From Acidovorax sp. sif1233 (GTDB taxonomy: Bacteria; Pseudomonadota; Gammaproteobacteria; Burkholderiales; Burkholderiaceae_C), in the NCBI RefSeq assembly GCF_019218755.1, contig NZ_JAHUWZ010000002.1, positions 62,001-126,000 on the forward strand: a stretch of DNA of 64,000 nt. The letters are read 5' to 3'. The notes below the pieces were generated by a model. That model was not told the DNA's origin and did not search any database. It saw nothing but the letters and a program-made list of their open reading frames with translations. The first letter of the stretch is position 1; the number at the start of each line of letters is the position of its first letter. Shown in pieces: positions 16,238-25,328 of the stretch. The translations under genes were made by a program, and so were the position numbers.

Positions 16238-17473
16238 ATGACCAATATGGATTTTTGCTCCCCGCTCGCCGTGCTGCTGTCGCGCTACGGCGCTGTGCGG
16301 GATCACACCGTGGCCTTGGTGGCACCGCTGTCGGCCGAGGACTGCGGCGCGCAGTCCATGCCCGATGCCAGCCCGGCCAAATGGCACCTGGCGCACACCA
16401 CCTGGTTCTTCGAGACCTTTGTGCTCGAGCCGAACGAGCCGGGCTTCGCGCCCTTCGAGCCCGCGTTCCGCGTGCTGTTCAATTCCTACTACAACGGCGT
16501 GGGCGCCAAGCACCCGCGCCCGCAGCGGGGGCTGCTGACGCGCCCGCCGCTGGACGAGGTGCTGGCCTACCGCGCCGATGTGGACCGGCGGATGGCGCGC
16601 CTGGTGCCCGCCGTGCTGCAGAACGCCACGCTGTGTGCGCTGATCGAGCTGGGCCTGCAGCACGAGCAGCAGCACCAGGAACTGCTGGTGACGGACATCA
16701 AGCACCTGCTGTCGTGCAACCCTGTGCATCCCGCCTATGGCGCCGCCGTGGTGCCCGTCGGCGACCAGGCGCTCGTACCGGCGGCCAGGCCCCTGGGCTG
16801 GCGGCATCTGGAAGGCGGGCTGGTGGAGGTGGGCCATGGCGGAGACGGCTTCGCCTTCGACAACGAAAGCCCTCGCCACCGCGCCTACCTGGCGCCGTAC
16901 GCACTGGCCTCGCGGCTGGTGACCAACGCGGAATGGATGGCCTTCGTGGAAGGTGGGGGCTACGACAACCCCGCCCACTGGCTGGCCGAAGGCTGGGACT
17001 GGCGCGTGGCCCAGGGGCTTCGGCACCCCTTGTACTGGCACCGGCGGGACGACGGCGCCTGGCACGAGTTCACCCTGGCGGGCCTGCGGCCCGTGCAGAG
17101 CGCGATGCCGGTTGTGCACCTGTCGTACTACGAAGCGGACGCCTATGCGCGCTGGGTGGGCGCACGCCTGCCCACGGAAGCCGAATGGGAGCATGCCGCG
17201 CAGACCGCAGGGACAACTGGCGCGCATGGCCTGGAGCAGCTGTTCGGCGCGGCCTGGCAATGGACGCAGTCGAGCTACGCCGCCTACCCAGGCTTTCGCA
17301 CGGCCGACGGCGCCGTGGGCGAGTACAACGGCAAGTTCATGGTCAACCAGTACGTGCTGCGCGGCAGCTCCTGCGCCACGCCGCCCGGGCATGCGCGCAG
17401 CACCTACCGCAACTTCTTCCCGGCCACGGCCCGCTGGCAGTACACGGGTGTGCGGCTGGCTCGTGACGCATGA
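16238..17473 (+). CDS. egtB: Ergothioneine synthase EgtB (non-heme iron sulfoxide synthase)
   Basis: A 411-aa protein that couples hercynine with a thiol (gamma-glutamylcysteine or cysteine) using O2 and Fe(II). The N-terminal DinB-like domain carries the iron ligands: His in KWHLAHTTWFFETF (about residue 48) and HEQQHQE (about residues 141-147). The C-terminal half is an FGE-sulfatase (formylglycine-generating-enzyme) domain with RLPTEAEWEHAA and the ending GVRLARDA. It is 8 nt downstream of egtD, so they form an operon. No egtA, egtC or egtE lies beside it, so the substrate thiol and the C-S lyase must come from elsewhere. Confidence 0.95.
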   Translation: MTNMDFCSPLAVLLSRYGAVRDHTVALVAPLSAEDCGAQSMPDASPAKWHLAHTTWFFETFVLEPNEPGFAPFEPAFRVLFNSYYNGVGAKHPRPQRGLLTRPPLDEVLAYRADVDRRMARLVPAVLQNATLCALIELGLQHEQQHQELLVTDIKHLLSCNPVHPAYGAAVVPVGDQALVPAARPLGWRHLEGGLVEVGHGGDGFAFDNESPRHRAYLAPYALASRLVTNAEWMAFVEGGGYDNPAHWLAEGWDWRVAQGLRHPLYWHRRDDGAWHEFTLAGLRPVQSAMPVVHLSYYEADAYARWVGARLPTEAEWEHAAQTAGTTGAHGLEQLFGAAWQWTQSSYAAYPGFRTADGAVGEYNGKFMVNQYVLRGSSCATPPGHARSTYRNFFPATARWQYTGVRLARDA

Positions 17474-17500
17474 GCGGCTTTGCGGCGGTATCTGGCGCGC

Positions 17501-17950
17501 TCAGGGTTCCATGCGGAAGGTGTGCTGCAGCACCAGGCGGGCGGGCTCCCCATTGCGCAGCAGCGGCGCAAATTTCCAGCGGCGCACCGCATCGATCGCC
17601 GGCTTGTGCAGCGCATCCTCCCCCGTTCCCGACAGCACGCGCGCGGTGCCGACCAGCCCGCTGGGCATGATCTCGAACGACACCGTCACATCGCCGCGCG
17701 CTTTGAGCGAGGTGTCATTCAGGAGGAAGGACGGGTAGCGCGGCAGCGGTGCCTCCAGCAGCGTCAAAGGCGCATCCAGCGGAGGCGAAACCTGCTTTTG
17801 CAGCAGTTGCTCGTCCTCCTTCTGGCGGAAGCTGGTGACGTGGGATTCGGTCACATCCACTCCGCGCGGCGGGATGGATGATGTGGAGCTGCAGCCGGCC
17901 AGAATCAGCAGGCCGAGAGTGACCGGGGCAAGAGGGGATAGGCGGGACAT
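17501..17950 (-). CDS. TonB-C-domain lipoprotein
   Basis: A 149-aa protein with a lipoprotein signal peptide and lipobox LAGC (Cys about residue 20). A TonB C-terminal-like domain in the last 85 residues has the usual pattern PRYP...ARGDVTVSFEIMPSGLV and AIDAVRRWKFAPLLRNG. The N-terminal transmembrane energy-transducing helix of true TonB is replaced by a lipid anchor, so it may be a periplasmic adaptor rather than an ExbBD partner. Family members are common in Comamonadaceae without assigned function. It is convergent with egtB. Confidence 0.78.
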   Translation of the reverse strand: MSRLSPLAPVTLGLLILAGCSSTSSIPPRGVDVTESHVTSFRQKEDEQLLQKQVSPPLDAPLTLLEAPLPRYPSFLLNDTSLKARGDVTVSFEIMPSGLVGTARVLSGTGEDALHKPAIDAVRRWKFAPLLRNGEPARLVLQHTFRMEP

Positions 17951-18035
17951 GGCGATCTTGAATCAGGGAGCGCCCCGCGATTCGCGGGGCAGGTCCTCCA
18001 GTATCCCGCAACTGGCGTCGGCTGTTGCCGTACGC

Positions 18036-19319
18036 TCAAACAGCCTCGAGTGCCTGCACCAGGTCGGCCTGCAGATCATCGACGTGCTCGATGCCCACCG
18101 ACAGCCGCACCATGCTCTCGCTCACCCCCGCCTTGGCCAGCTCTTCGGGGTTGAGCTGGCGGTGCGTGGTCGATGCGGGGTGCGTGGCCAGCGATTTCGC
18201 GTCGCCGATGTTCACCAGGCGGGTGAAGAGCTGCAGCGCGTCGAGGAAGCGTGCACCGGCAGCCCGCGGGTCCGCATCGGTGCTCTTGAGCCCGAAGCTC
18301 AGGATGCCGGATGCCTTGCCGCCGGATTGCCGCTGCACCAGCGCGTGGTCCGGGTGGTCGGGCAGGCCGGCGTAGCGCACCCATTCCACCTTGGGGTGGC
18401 TTTGCAGGTACTTCGCCAGCGCCAGCGTGTTCTCGCAGATGCGGTCCATGCGCAGGGCCAGGGTCTCGATGCCCTGCAGGATCAGGAAGGCGCTTTGCGG
18501 CGACAGGGCCGCGCCGGTGTTGCGCAGCGGCACCACGCGCGCGCGGCCGATGAAGGCGGCGGGGCCCAGGGCTTCGGTGTAGACCACGCCGTGGTAGCTC
18601 ACATCGGGCTCGTTCAGGCGTGGGAAGCGGGCCTTGTGCTCGGCCCACGGGAACTTGCCGCTGTCCACGATGGCGCCGCCCACGCTGTTGCCGTGGCCGC
18701 CCAGGTACTTGGTGAGCGAATGCACCACGATGTCGGCGCCATGCTCGATGGGGCGCAGCAGGTAGGGGCTGGGCACGGTGTTGTCCACGATCAGCGGAAT
18801 GCCGTGCGCATGGGCAACATCGGCCAGCGCGCGGATGTCGGTCACGTTGCCCAGCGGGTTGCCGATGGATTCGATGAAGATCGCCTTGGTGCGCGCGTCG
18901 ATGTGCTGCGCAAAGCTGGCCGGGTCGCGCGGGTCGGCAAAGCGGGTGGTGATGCCCTGCTGCGGCAGGGTGTGGGCAAACAGGTTGTAGGTGCCGCCAT
19001 ACAGCGTGCTGGCCGACACGATGTTGTCGCCTGCCTCGGCAATGGTCTGGATGGCATAGGTGATGGCCGCCATGCCCGAGGCCACGGCCAGCGCGGCGAT
19101 GCCGCCTTCGAGCGCCGCGACGCGCTTTTCGAGCACGTCGGTGGTGGGGTTCATGATGCGGGTGTAGATGTTGCCCGGCACCTTCAAATCGAACAGGTCG
19201 GCGCCATGCTGGGCGCTGTCAAACGCGTAGGCCACCGTCTGGTAGATGGGCACGGCCACGGCCTTGGTGGTGGGGTCGGGGCTGTAGCCAGCGTGTACGG
19301 CCAGGGTCTCGATTCTCAT
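18036..19319 (-). CDS. metY: O-acetylhomoserine aminocarboxypropyltransferase (sulfhydrylase)
   Basis: A 427-aa PLP enzyme of the Cys/Met metabolism family. The Schiff-base lysine is in [15 protein letters not shown] (about residue 204). The start [21 protein letters not shown] is characteristic of MetY, as are the length (about 430 aa versus 390 for MetB/MetC) and the [13 protein letters not shown] motif. It makes homocysteine directly from O-acetylhomoserine and sulfide, so it uses the sulfide produced by the cys genes at 54-59 kb. A purine-rich AAGAGA sits about 9-14 nt before the ATG. Confidence 0.93.
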   Translation of the reverse strand: MRIETLAVHAGYSPDPTTKAVAVPIYQTVAYAFDSAQHGADLFDLKVPGNIYTRIMNPTTDVLEKRVAALEGGIAALAVASGMAAITYAIQTIAEAGDNIVSASTLYGGTYNLFAHTLPQQGITTRFADPRDPASFAQHIDARTKAIFIESIGNPLGNVTDIRALADVAHAHGIPLIVDNTVPSPYLLRPIEHGADIVVHSLTKYLGGHGNSVGGAIVDSGKFPWAEHKARFPRLNEPDVSYHGVVYTEALGPAAFIGRARVVPLRNTGAALSPQSAFLILQGIETLALRMDRICENTLALAKYLQSHPKVEWVRYAGLPDHPDHALVQRQSGGKASGILSFGLKSTDADPRAAGARFLDALQLFTRLVNIGDAKSLATHPASTTHRQLNPEELAKAGVSESMVRLSVGIEHVDDLQADLVQALEAV

Positions 19320-19487
19320 GAAGGCTGTCTCTTTCGTTGAAGGGAAGGGAGTGGCACCACCGGGCTCCACGCATGGCTGGGCGTTGCCGATGTGCCGATG
19401 GCGCGGGCCATTCTGGCACTGCTGGCCCGTGGCGTCATCGAATCGTTGGCTATGTGCTTATGACGTTCTTGTGCGCCGTGGGCTCTT

Positions 19488-22181
19488 TCAGTCAGAAGGC
19501 TCGTCCATGGCGCTGTCCATGGGCTCTGGGGTGGTGCGCCGCGCCTGCTGGCTGCGGCGCCAGGCCTTCTCGATTTCCACCACTACCAGTACCACCAGCG
19601 CGGCGCCAATGCACAGCGCCAGCTCGCCCAGGCTCAGCGGCTCGGTGCGGAAGATGGGGTTGAGCCAGGGCACGTAGATGGTGGCCATCTGCAGCGCAAA
19701 GGTGAGCAGCACGGCGTAGAGCAGCGGGCGGTTGCTCAGCAGGCCCAGGCGCCAGATGGGTTCGGATTCGGAGCGGATGGCGATGACATGCGCCATCTGC
19801 GCGAGCGTGAGCACCGTGAACACCATGGTCTGCCAGTGCGCGTGGCCGGTGTGCAGGGCCCAGGCCTGCACCGCCAGGCACAGCCCGCCGATGAGCAGGC
19901 CCACGCCCAATATGTGCTGCCACATGCCATGGGCAAACAGGCTTTCGCGCGCCGCACGGGGCGGGCGCTGCATGATGCCGCGCTCGGCCGGTTCGGCCGC
20001 CAGCGCCAGGCCGGGCAGGCCGTCTGTGACCAGGTTGACCCACAGGATGTGGATGGGCAGCAACGGAATGGGCAGCAGCAACAGCGGCGCGAGGAAGATG
20101 GTCCAGATCTCGCCCGAGTTGCCCGTCATCGCGTAGCGCACGAACTTGCGGATGTTGTCGTAGATGCGGCGGCCTTCGCGCACGGCCGCGACGATGGTGG
20201 CGAAGTTGTCGTCCAGCAGCACCAGGCTCGATGCCTCGCGCGCCACGTCGGTGCCGCCCTGGCCCATGGCCACGCCGATGTCGGCGCGCTTGAGCGCCGG
20301 GGCATCGTTCACGCCATCGCCCGTCATGGCGACGAAGTGGCCCTGGGCCTGCAGCGCCTCGACGATGCGGATCTTCTGCGCCGGGTCCACGCGGGCGTAC
20401 ACCTGCACCTGCTCCACCTTCGCCCGCAGCGCGGCGTCGTCGAGTGTTGCAAGGTCGGCGCCGGTGAGCACCGGGGCATCGGCACTGCGCACGATACCCA
20501 GCCGGTGCGCAATGGCGCGCGCGGTGGCGGGGTGGTCGCCCGTGATCATCACCGGCGTGATGCCCGCGCTGACGCAGTCGCGCACGGCGGCCTGCGCCTC
20601 CGCGCGGGGCGGGTCGATGAGGGCGATCAGGCCCAGCAGCTCCAGTTGGTTTTCCACGGCGTCGATGTCATTGGTGTCGGGCAGGCGCGCGTGGCCGCGC
20701 CGGGCCAGCGCCAGCACGCGCAGGCCCTGGCCAGCGAGTTGCTGCGCGGCGGCCAGCATGGCGGCGGCATCCAGGGCGGCAGTGCCTTCGAGCACCCAGT
20801 GGGCGGTGCAGCGGGGCAGCACCGATTCGGGCGCGCCCTTGGTATAGGCCACGTAGCCGTCCGCCACGCGGTGGAAGGTGGTCATGCGCTTGCGGTCGGA
20901 GTCGAACGGCTGCTCCTGCACGCGAGGGAACTCGATGTCGAGCAGGGCCTTGTCCATCCCGCCGGAGCGGGCTGCCAGCACCAGTGCGGTTTCGGTGGGG
21001 TCCCCCAGCCACTGCGTGCCTGGGGCGTCGCCATCGCTTCGCGCCTGTAGCGTGGCGTCGTTGCACAGCGCGGCGGCGCGCAAGGCCTCGGCATGGGCGG
21101 GGCCGGGCAGGGGGTCGCCGGGCACCCAGCGCACACCGTGGGCCAGCAGCAGCTCGGCATGCATGCGGTTTTGCGTCAGGGTGCCGGTCTTGTCCGAGCA
21201 GATGGTGGTGACCGAGCCGAGCGTCTCCACCGAGGGCAATCGCCGCACCAGCGCATGCACGGCCACCATGCGGCGCGCGCCCAGTGCCAGCAGCACGGTG
21301 ACCACCGCAGGCAGGGCCTCGGGGATGGCGGCCACGGCTAGGCTGATGGCAGTGAGGGCCATCAGCAACGGTGCCTCACCGCGCAAAACACCCACCACAA
21401 AGATCACCGCGCAGATGCCCAGCACCGCAATCGCCAGGCGCTTGCCAAAGGCCGCCAGGCGCAACTGCAGCGGGGTGCTGCGGTCGCCCGCGTCGAGCAG
21501 CGTGGCCACCTTGCCCAGCTCGGTGTGCATGCCGGTAGCCACCACCAGGCCGCGTGCCCGGCCATGCGTGGCGGTGGTGCCCTTGAAGGCCATGTTGGTG
21601 CGGTCGCCCAAGGCGCCCACGTCCTCGGCCGCCAGGGCTTCGGTCTGCTTGGCCACGGTGACGGACTCGCCCGTGAGGGCGGATTCATCCACCTGCAGCT
21701 GCGCGATCTCGATCAGCCGCAGATCGGCCGGGATCTGGTTGCCCGCCTCCAGCAGCACGATGTCACCCGGCACCAGCGCCCTGGCGGGCACCACCTGCAC
21801 GGCTCCGCTGCGCAGCACCGTGGCGTGCGCCGCCGCCAGCTGGCGCAGCGCGGCCATGGCCTGGTCGGCGCGCCAGGCCTGCACAAAGCCGATGACGGCG
21901 TTGAGCACCACGATGACGAGGATGACCAGCGTGTCGGTGACCTCGCCCACCAGGCCCGAGATGATGGCCGCACCCAGCAGCACCAGCACCATGAAGTCCT
22001 TGAACTGGTCGGCCAGCAGGCGCCACCAGGGGCGGTCTTGCCCTGCCGCCAGTTCGTTGGCTCCGTGGATGGCGCTGCGGCGCAGGGCTTCGTCGGCGTG
22101 CAGGCCTGCGTCAGGGTTGACGCCATGGGCCTGGGCCACGGCCTCGGTGGGGTGCAGGTGCGGGGCGGTGGATGGGGACAT
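19488..22181 (-). CDS. P2-type cation-transporting ATPase (Ca2+-ATPase-like)
   Basis: An 897-aa ATPase with cation_ATPase_N, the actuator-domain TGES (about residue 165), M4 motif IPEALPAVVT, phosphorylation motif CSDKTGTLTQN (Asp about 329), KGAPE in the nucleotide-binding domain, MTGDGVNDAPALK, and a C-terminal four-helix region with ILWVNLVTDGLPG. This is P2A/PacL-like, so calcium or another divalent cation is the likely substrate. The M4 motif is PEALPA rather than the PEGLPA of SERCA. The start MSPSTAPHLHPTEAV was chosen over an upstream TTG. The gene follows rlhA on the same strand after 55 bp. Confidence 0.9.
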   Translation of the reverse strand: MSPSTAPHLHPTEAVAQAHGVNPDAGLHADEALRRSAIHGANELAAGQDRPWWRLLADQFKDFMVLVLLGAAIISGLVGEVTDTLVILVIVVLNAVIGFVQAWRADQAMAALRQLAAAHATVLRSGAVQVVPARALVPGDIVLLEAGNQIPADLRLIEIAQLQVDESALTGESVTVAKQTEALAAEDVGALGDRTNMAFKGTTATHGRARGLVVATGMHTELGKVATLLDAGDRSTPLQLRLAAFGKRLAIAVLGICAVIFVVGVLRGEAPLLMALTAISLAVAAIPEALPAVVTVLLALGARRMVAVHALVRRLPSVETLGSVTTICSDKTGTLTQNRMHAELLLAHGVRWVPGDPLPGPAHAEALRAAALCNDATLQARSDGDAPGTQWLGDPTETALVLAARSGGMDKALLDIEFPRVQEQPFDSDRKRMTTFHRVADGYVAYTKGAPESVLPRCTAHWVLEGTAALDAAAMLAAAQQLAGQGLRVLALARRGHARLPDTNDIDAVENQLELLGLIALIDPPRAEAQAAVRDCVSAGITPVMITGDHPATARAIAHRLGIVRSADAPVLTGADLATLDDAALRAKVEQVQVYARVDPAQKIRIVEALQAQGHFVAMTGDGVNDAPALKRADIGVAMGQGGTDVAREASSLVLLDDNFATIVAAVREGRRIYDNIRKFVRYAMTGNSGEIWTIFLAPLLLLPIPLLPIHILWVNLVTDGLPGLALAAEPAERGIMQRPPRAARESLFAHGMWQHILGVGLLIGGLCLAVQAWALHTGHAHWQTMVFTVLTLAQMAHVIAIRSESEPIWRLGLLSNRPLLYAVLLTFALQMATIYVPWLNPIFRTEPLSLGELALCIGAALVVLVVVEIEKAWRRSQQARRTTPEPMDSAMDEPSD

Positions 22182-22236
22182 GCGGCGATCGGTGAGACGG
22201 GCCGCACGCCCGCGCAAGGACTTCTTCGGCCTTGCC

Positions 22237-24240
22237 TTAGTGCGCGACTTGCGGCCGGGCTTTGTAGAACTGGAGCGGGGCTTCCGGCACCTGGTTCAGC
22301 ACCTGGCGCTTGATCTTGCCCACCACGTGCATTTCACAGGGCTTGCAGTCAAAGCGCAAGGTCAGCTTTTCCTTGCCGTTGATCAACATCAAGGGTTCGG
22401 CCTTGATGGTGCCCTGCACACCCGTCACGCCCTTGGCCTGCTTGGGGCAGAGGCTCATGCTGAAGCGCACGCAGTGCTTGGTGATCATGAGGCTGACTTC
22501 GCCTTCTTCCTCGTGCGCCTCGTAGGCCGCATCGATCACCTTGACGCCGTGGCGCACGTAAAAATCGTGCGCCTTGTGGTTGAACACGTTGCCCAGAAAG
22601 CTCAGCGTGTCCTCGGGGTAGGGCGCTGGCGGCTCGATGGGCGTGGCGCGCTGCAGGCGCTCGAAGTTGCGCGCGCGGTTTGCTTCCAGGTCGGCCAGCG
22701 CATCGCGGCGCAGCGCGTTGAGCACCGAGGCGGGCACGAACCAGGGCTGTGACAGTTGCAGCGCAATGTCGTGAACCGCGAAGATGGTGGCGCCGAAGCG
22801 GCCCAGTTGCTCGCGCAGGCTGGCTTCGGCCTTGGCGGCATCGGTGGCAGGCTGGTGCGGCTGCTGCACATCAGTACAGCCCACGTTGCCATCCTCGTCG
22901 GTCAGCATCAGGCTGAAGCCGCAAGGCGTTTCGCTCAGGTGCGCCCACAGGCCGATGCGGCGGTCGCTGGACTTTTTCTCCAGCGTGCGCACCCAGTCCA
23001 TGTCGCGGTTTCGGTTGACCTCGGTGCCCTTGCGCAGGTCCTTGAAGCCTTCCATCGGGTCCTTGGGGTACACGCGCCACTGGCCCACGCTGCGCGCTGA
23101 CACGGGCTCGGCCACGTTGATGGCCATGCCCACCAGCTCCTTGTGCAGGTCGTAGTAGCACAGGCCGTCGCCGTTGTGCAGCACGGTGGCGGGGTCGCTC
23201 ACCTCCAGTTCCACGAAGTCGGGCCCTACCTTGGTCACCCAGCCGATGGGCTGGCCCGGGTTCTTGGGGGTGTCGAACGCGCCGATGTCTTCCTTGCGGC
23301 CGGTCACGAAGTAGTCGGTGAACTCGCGGTTGAAGTTCTGCAGCGGGTCGGGCGTGAAGGTGAAGGTGGTACGCCCGCTCGAGGACCGGCCCAGCGGCCG
23401 ACCTTGCGCCTCGCGCTCTTCCAGGATCTCGTCGATCAGCGTGCGGTAGTGGGCGGTGATGTTCTTCACATAGCCCATGTCCTTGTAGCGCCCTTCGATC
23501 TTGAAGCTGCGCACGCCGGCGTCGATGAGCGCGCGCAGGTTGTCGCTCTGGTTGTTGTCCTTCATGGAGAGCACGTGCTTGTCGTGCGCGATGAAGCGGC
23601 CCTGCGCGTCGGTCACCTGGTAGGGCAGGCGGCAGGCCTGGCTGCAGTCGCCCCGGTTGGCGCTGCGGCCGGTCTGCGCATGGCTGATGTTGCACTGGCC
23701 GCTGTAGGCCACGCACAGCGCGCCGTGGATGAAGAACTCGATGTTGGCGCGGCCTGGGGCATCCACCGGCCCCAGCGCCTTGTGCACGGCGGCGATCTGC
23801 TGCACCGTGAGCTCGCGCGCCAGCACGATCTGCGAGAGGCCCGCGTCCTGCAGAAAGCGCGCCTTTTCGGGCGTGCGGATGTCGGTCTGGGTGCTGGCGT
23901 GCAGCTGGATGGGCGGCAGGTCGATTTCGAGCAGGCCCATGTCCTGGATGATGAGTGCATCGGCCCCGGCCTCGTACACCTGCCAGGCCATTTTGCGCGC
24001 GGCCTCCAGTTCGTCGTCGCGCAGGATGGTGTTGAGCGTGATGAAGATGCGGCTGTTGAAGCGGTGCGCGTGCTTCACCAGGCGCTCGATGTCGCGGATG
24101 TCGTTGCCCGCGCTGGCGCGTGCGCCAAAGGCCGGGCCGCCGATGTAGACGGCGTCGGCGCCGTGGTTGATGGCTTCGATGCCGATGTCGGCGTCGCGCG
24201 CGGGCGAGAGCAGTTCGAGCTGGTGGGGCAGGAGGGACAT
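22237..24240 (-). CDS. rlhA: 23S rRNA C2501 hydroxylase, U32 peptidase family
   Basis: A 667-aa U32 protein beginning ELLSPARDADIGIEAINHGADAVYIGGP, given here by its ends only (ELLSPARD, VYIGGP). The cysteine cluster at about residues 179-208 (GALCVAYSGQCNIS and GDCSQACRLPY) binds an iron-sulfur cluster. SFKIEGRYKDMGYV is also a U32 signature. The length and long C-terminal extension match RlhA (YdcP), which hydroxylates C2501 of 23S rRNA, rather than the shorter TrhP/UbiU types. The start ATG has no strong ribosome site. Confidence 0.87.
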   Translation of the reverse strand: MSLLPHQLELLSPARDADIGIEAINHGADAVYIGGPAFGARASAGNDIRDIERLVKHAHRFNSRIFITLNTILRDDELEAARKMAWQVYEAGADALIIQDMGLLEIDLPPIQLHASTQTDIRTPEKARFLQDAGLSQIVLARELTVQQIAAVHKALGPVDAPGRANIEFFIHGALCVAYSGQCNISHAQTGRSANRGDCSQACRLPYQVTDAQGRFIAHDKHVLSMKDNNQSDNLRALIDAGVRSFKIEGRYKDMGYVKNITAHYRTLIDEILEEREAQGRPLGRSSSGRTTFTFTPDPLQNFNREFTDYFVTGRKEDIGAFDTPKNPGQPIGWVTKVGPDFVELEVSDPATVLHNGDGLCYYDLHKELVGMAINVAEPVSARSVGQWRVYPKDPMEGFKDLRKGTEVNRNRDMDWVRTLEKKSSDRRIGLWAHLSETPCGFSLMLTDEDGNVGCTDVQQPHQPATDAAKAEASLREQLGRFGATIFAVHDIALQLSQPWFVPASVLNALRRDALADLEANRARNFERLQRATPIEPPAPYPEDTLSFLGNVFNHKAHDFYVRHGVKVIDAAYEAHEEEGEVSLMITKHCVRFSMSLCPKQAKGVTGVQGTIKAEPLMLINGKEKLTLRFDCKPCEMHVVGKIKRQVLNQVPEAPLQFYKARPQVAH

Positions 24241-24446
24241 GGGGCGTGATTATTTCAGTTTCGCCATGCCGTGGAGCATCCCTCGGGTATCGAGCACGGG
24301 GGCACGGACCTGCGTGACCGGGCGTTGTAGCGCTTCGGTCTGGTACAAAGGGCGCGGCGGGCTGCACTTGCGCCGCGCCTGTGTCCGCTGACCCACTTCC
24401 CTCCAATCCCGCCGGCGCAGCCGGTCAACGAGTGAAAAGGACTGTG

Positions 24447-25121
24447 ATGAGTACCTCCCGCAAGAAGAAGCCCACCCAGCTGAAACTGTCTATCAACGAC
24501 CTCGACTTCTACTACCTGCCAACGCGGATCAGCCTGCCTGGCGTGCGACACAGCGACCTGCACTGCACCATCGATTGCTCGTGGTTCTTCTCGAATGGCG
24601 GCGCCCACATGGGATTTGTACTGGACTGCGAAGGCGGGCAGGGCAGCTACAACCCCCATTGCGGCCCGATTTACCGCCATGGCGAGAACCTTTGGTCGGA
24701 AGGCAGAGGATTCATCTTTTTCTCGGACGGCACCATCATGGCCGAGCGATGGAATGGCACAGCCATGCCGGGACTGGTGACGGTGGCGAACACATCGGGC
24801 GCTACGTACAACCCGGTCACGCATCCGGTGATCACGGTCCACATTCAGGCGGGATACAGGGTCGGTGCATTTGCAGACAGGATGCGCATGGTGATCCACC
24901 AGGGCATCACGGTCGACGGCCCAGTCCTTTTTGAGGGAGAAGTGTCAGGAGCCGGATGGGGCTGGGACTGGACGGGGACACACAAGGCAGCCATCGCTGG
25001 CATCGGCCCCCACTTCGTTACCCCCAACGACACGGGCTGCGTGGAGGAGCGTGTCCCGCGCGATGCGCCCAATGCCGCTCTTCCATTCACGAACTTCAAG
25101 TTGCGACTGGCGCCCGGCTGA
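24447..25121 (+). CDS. Hypothetical protein, unknown family
   Basis: A 224-aa protein I do not recognise. The N-terminus is basic (MSTSRKKKPTQLKLS), followed by a domain rich in aromatic residues, Gly and beta-prone segments (FYYLPTRISLPG, CTIDCSWFFSNGGAH, GFIFFSDGTIMAERWNG, WGWDWTG). There is no signal peptide and no membrane segment. Codon choice looks less GC-biased than in the neighbours, hinting at later acquisition. AAAAGGA lies about 6 nt before the ATG at 24447, which decides the start over an upstream GTG. It stands alone between divergent rlhA and the binding-protein gene. The fold looks like a beta-sandwich, but that is only an impression. Confidence 0.7.
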   Translation: MSTSRKKKPTQLKLSINDLDFYYLPTRISLPGVRHSDLHCTIDCSWFFSNGGAHMGFVLDCEGGQGSYNPHCGPIYRHGENLWSEGRGFIFFSDGTIMAERWNGTAMPGLVTVANTSGATYNPVTHPVITVHIQAGYRVGAFADRMRMVIHQGITVDGPVLFEGEVSGAGWGWDWTGTHKAAIAGIGPHFVTPNDTGCVEERVPRDAPNAALPFTNFKLRLAPG

Positions 25122-25202
25122 GCGCCCGCCCCTGGCTGGAGGCGGAGCGGGTCCAGTCTGCCAGGAGGTGGCGCTGGTCGCGGCATTAGCCGATTTAATG
25201 CC

Positions 25203-25226
25203 CCACCAAATTGCTATGTCTGCATA
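25203..25226. promoter_or_regulatory. Perfect inverted repeat upstream of the LivK-type gene
   Basis: AATTGCTATG-TCTG-CATAGCAATT is a perfect 10-bp inverted repeat with a 4-nt loop, AT-rich against its surroundings, about 100 bp before the GTG start. It could be an operator or a terminator for the upstream gene. No U run follows it on either strand. Confidence 0.5.
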
Positions 25227-25328
25227 GCAATTGCCTGAAAAAGGGAGTGAGGGTGGCTAGGATGCGGTCCAGGCCGCCCCAAAATGGTGCGTCCGATCTC
25301 GCCCCTGCCACTCCTGGAGACTTTTACC

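Noticed and set aside
25203-25226. Considered as a seventh family-1 repeat copy
   Set aside because: It shares only a short GCTAT/ATAGC likeness and lacks the TTTTGGCC and AGCGCTT core.
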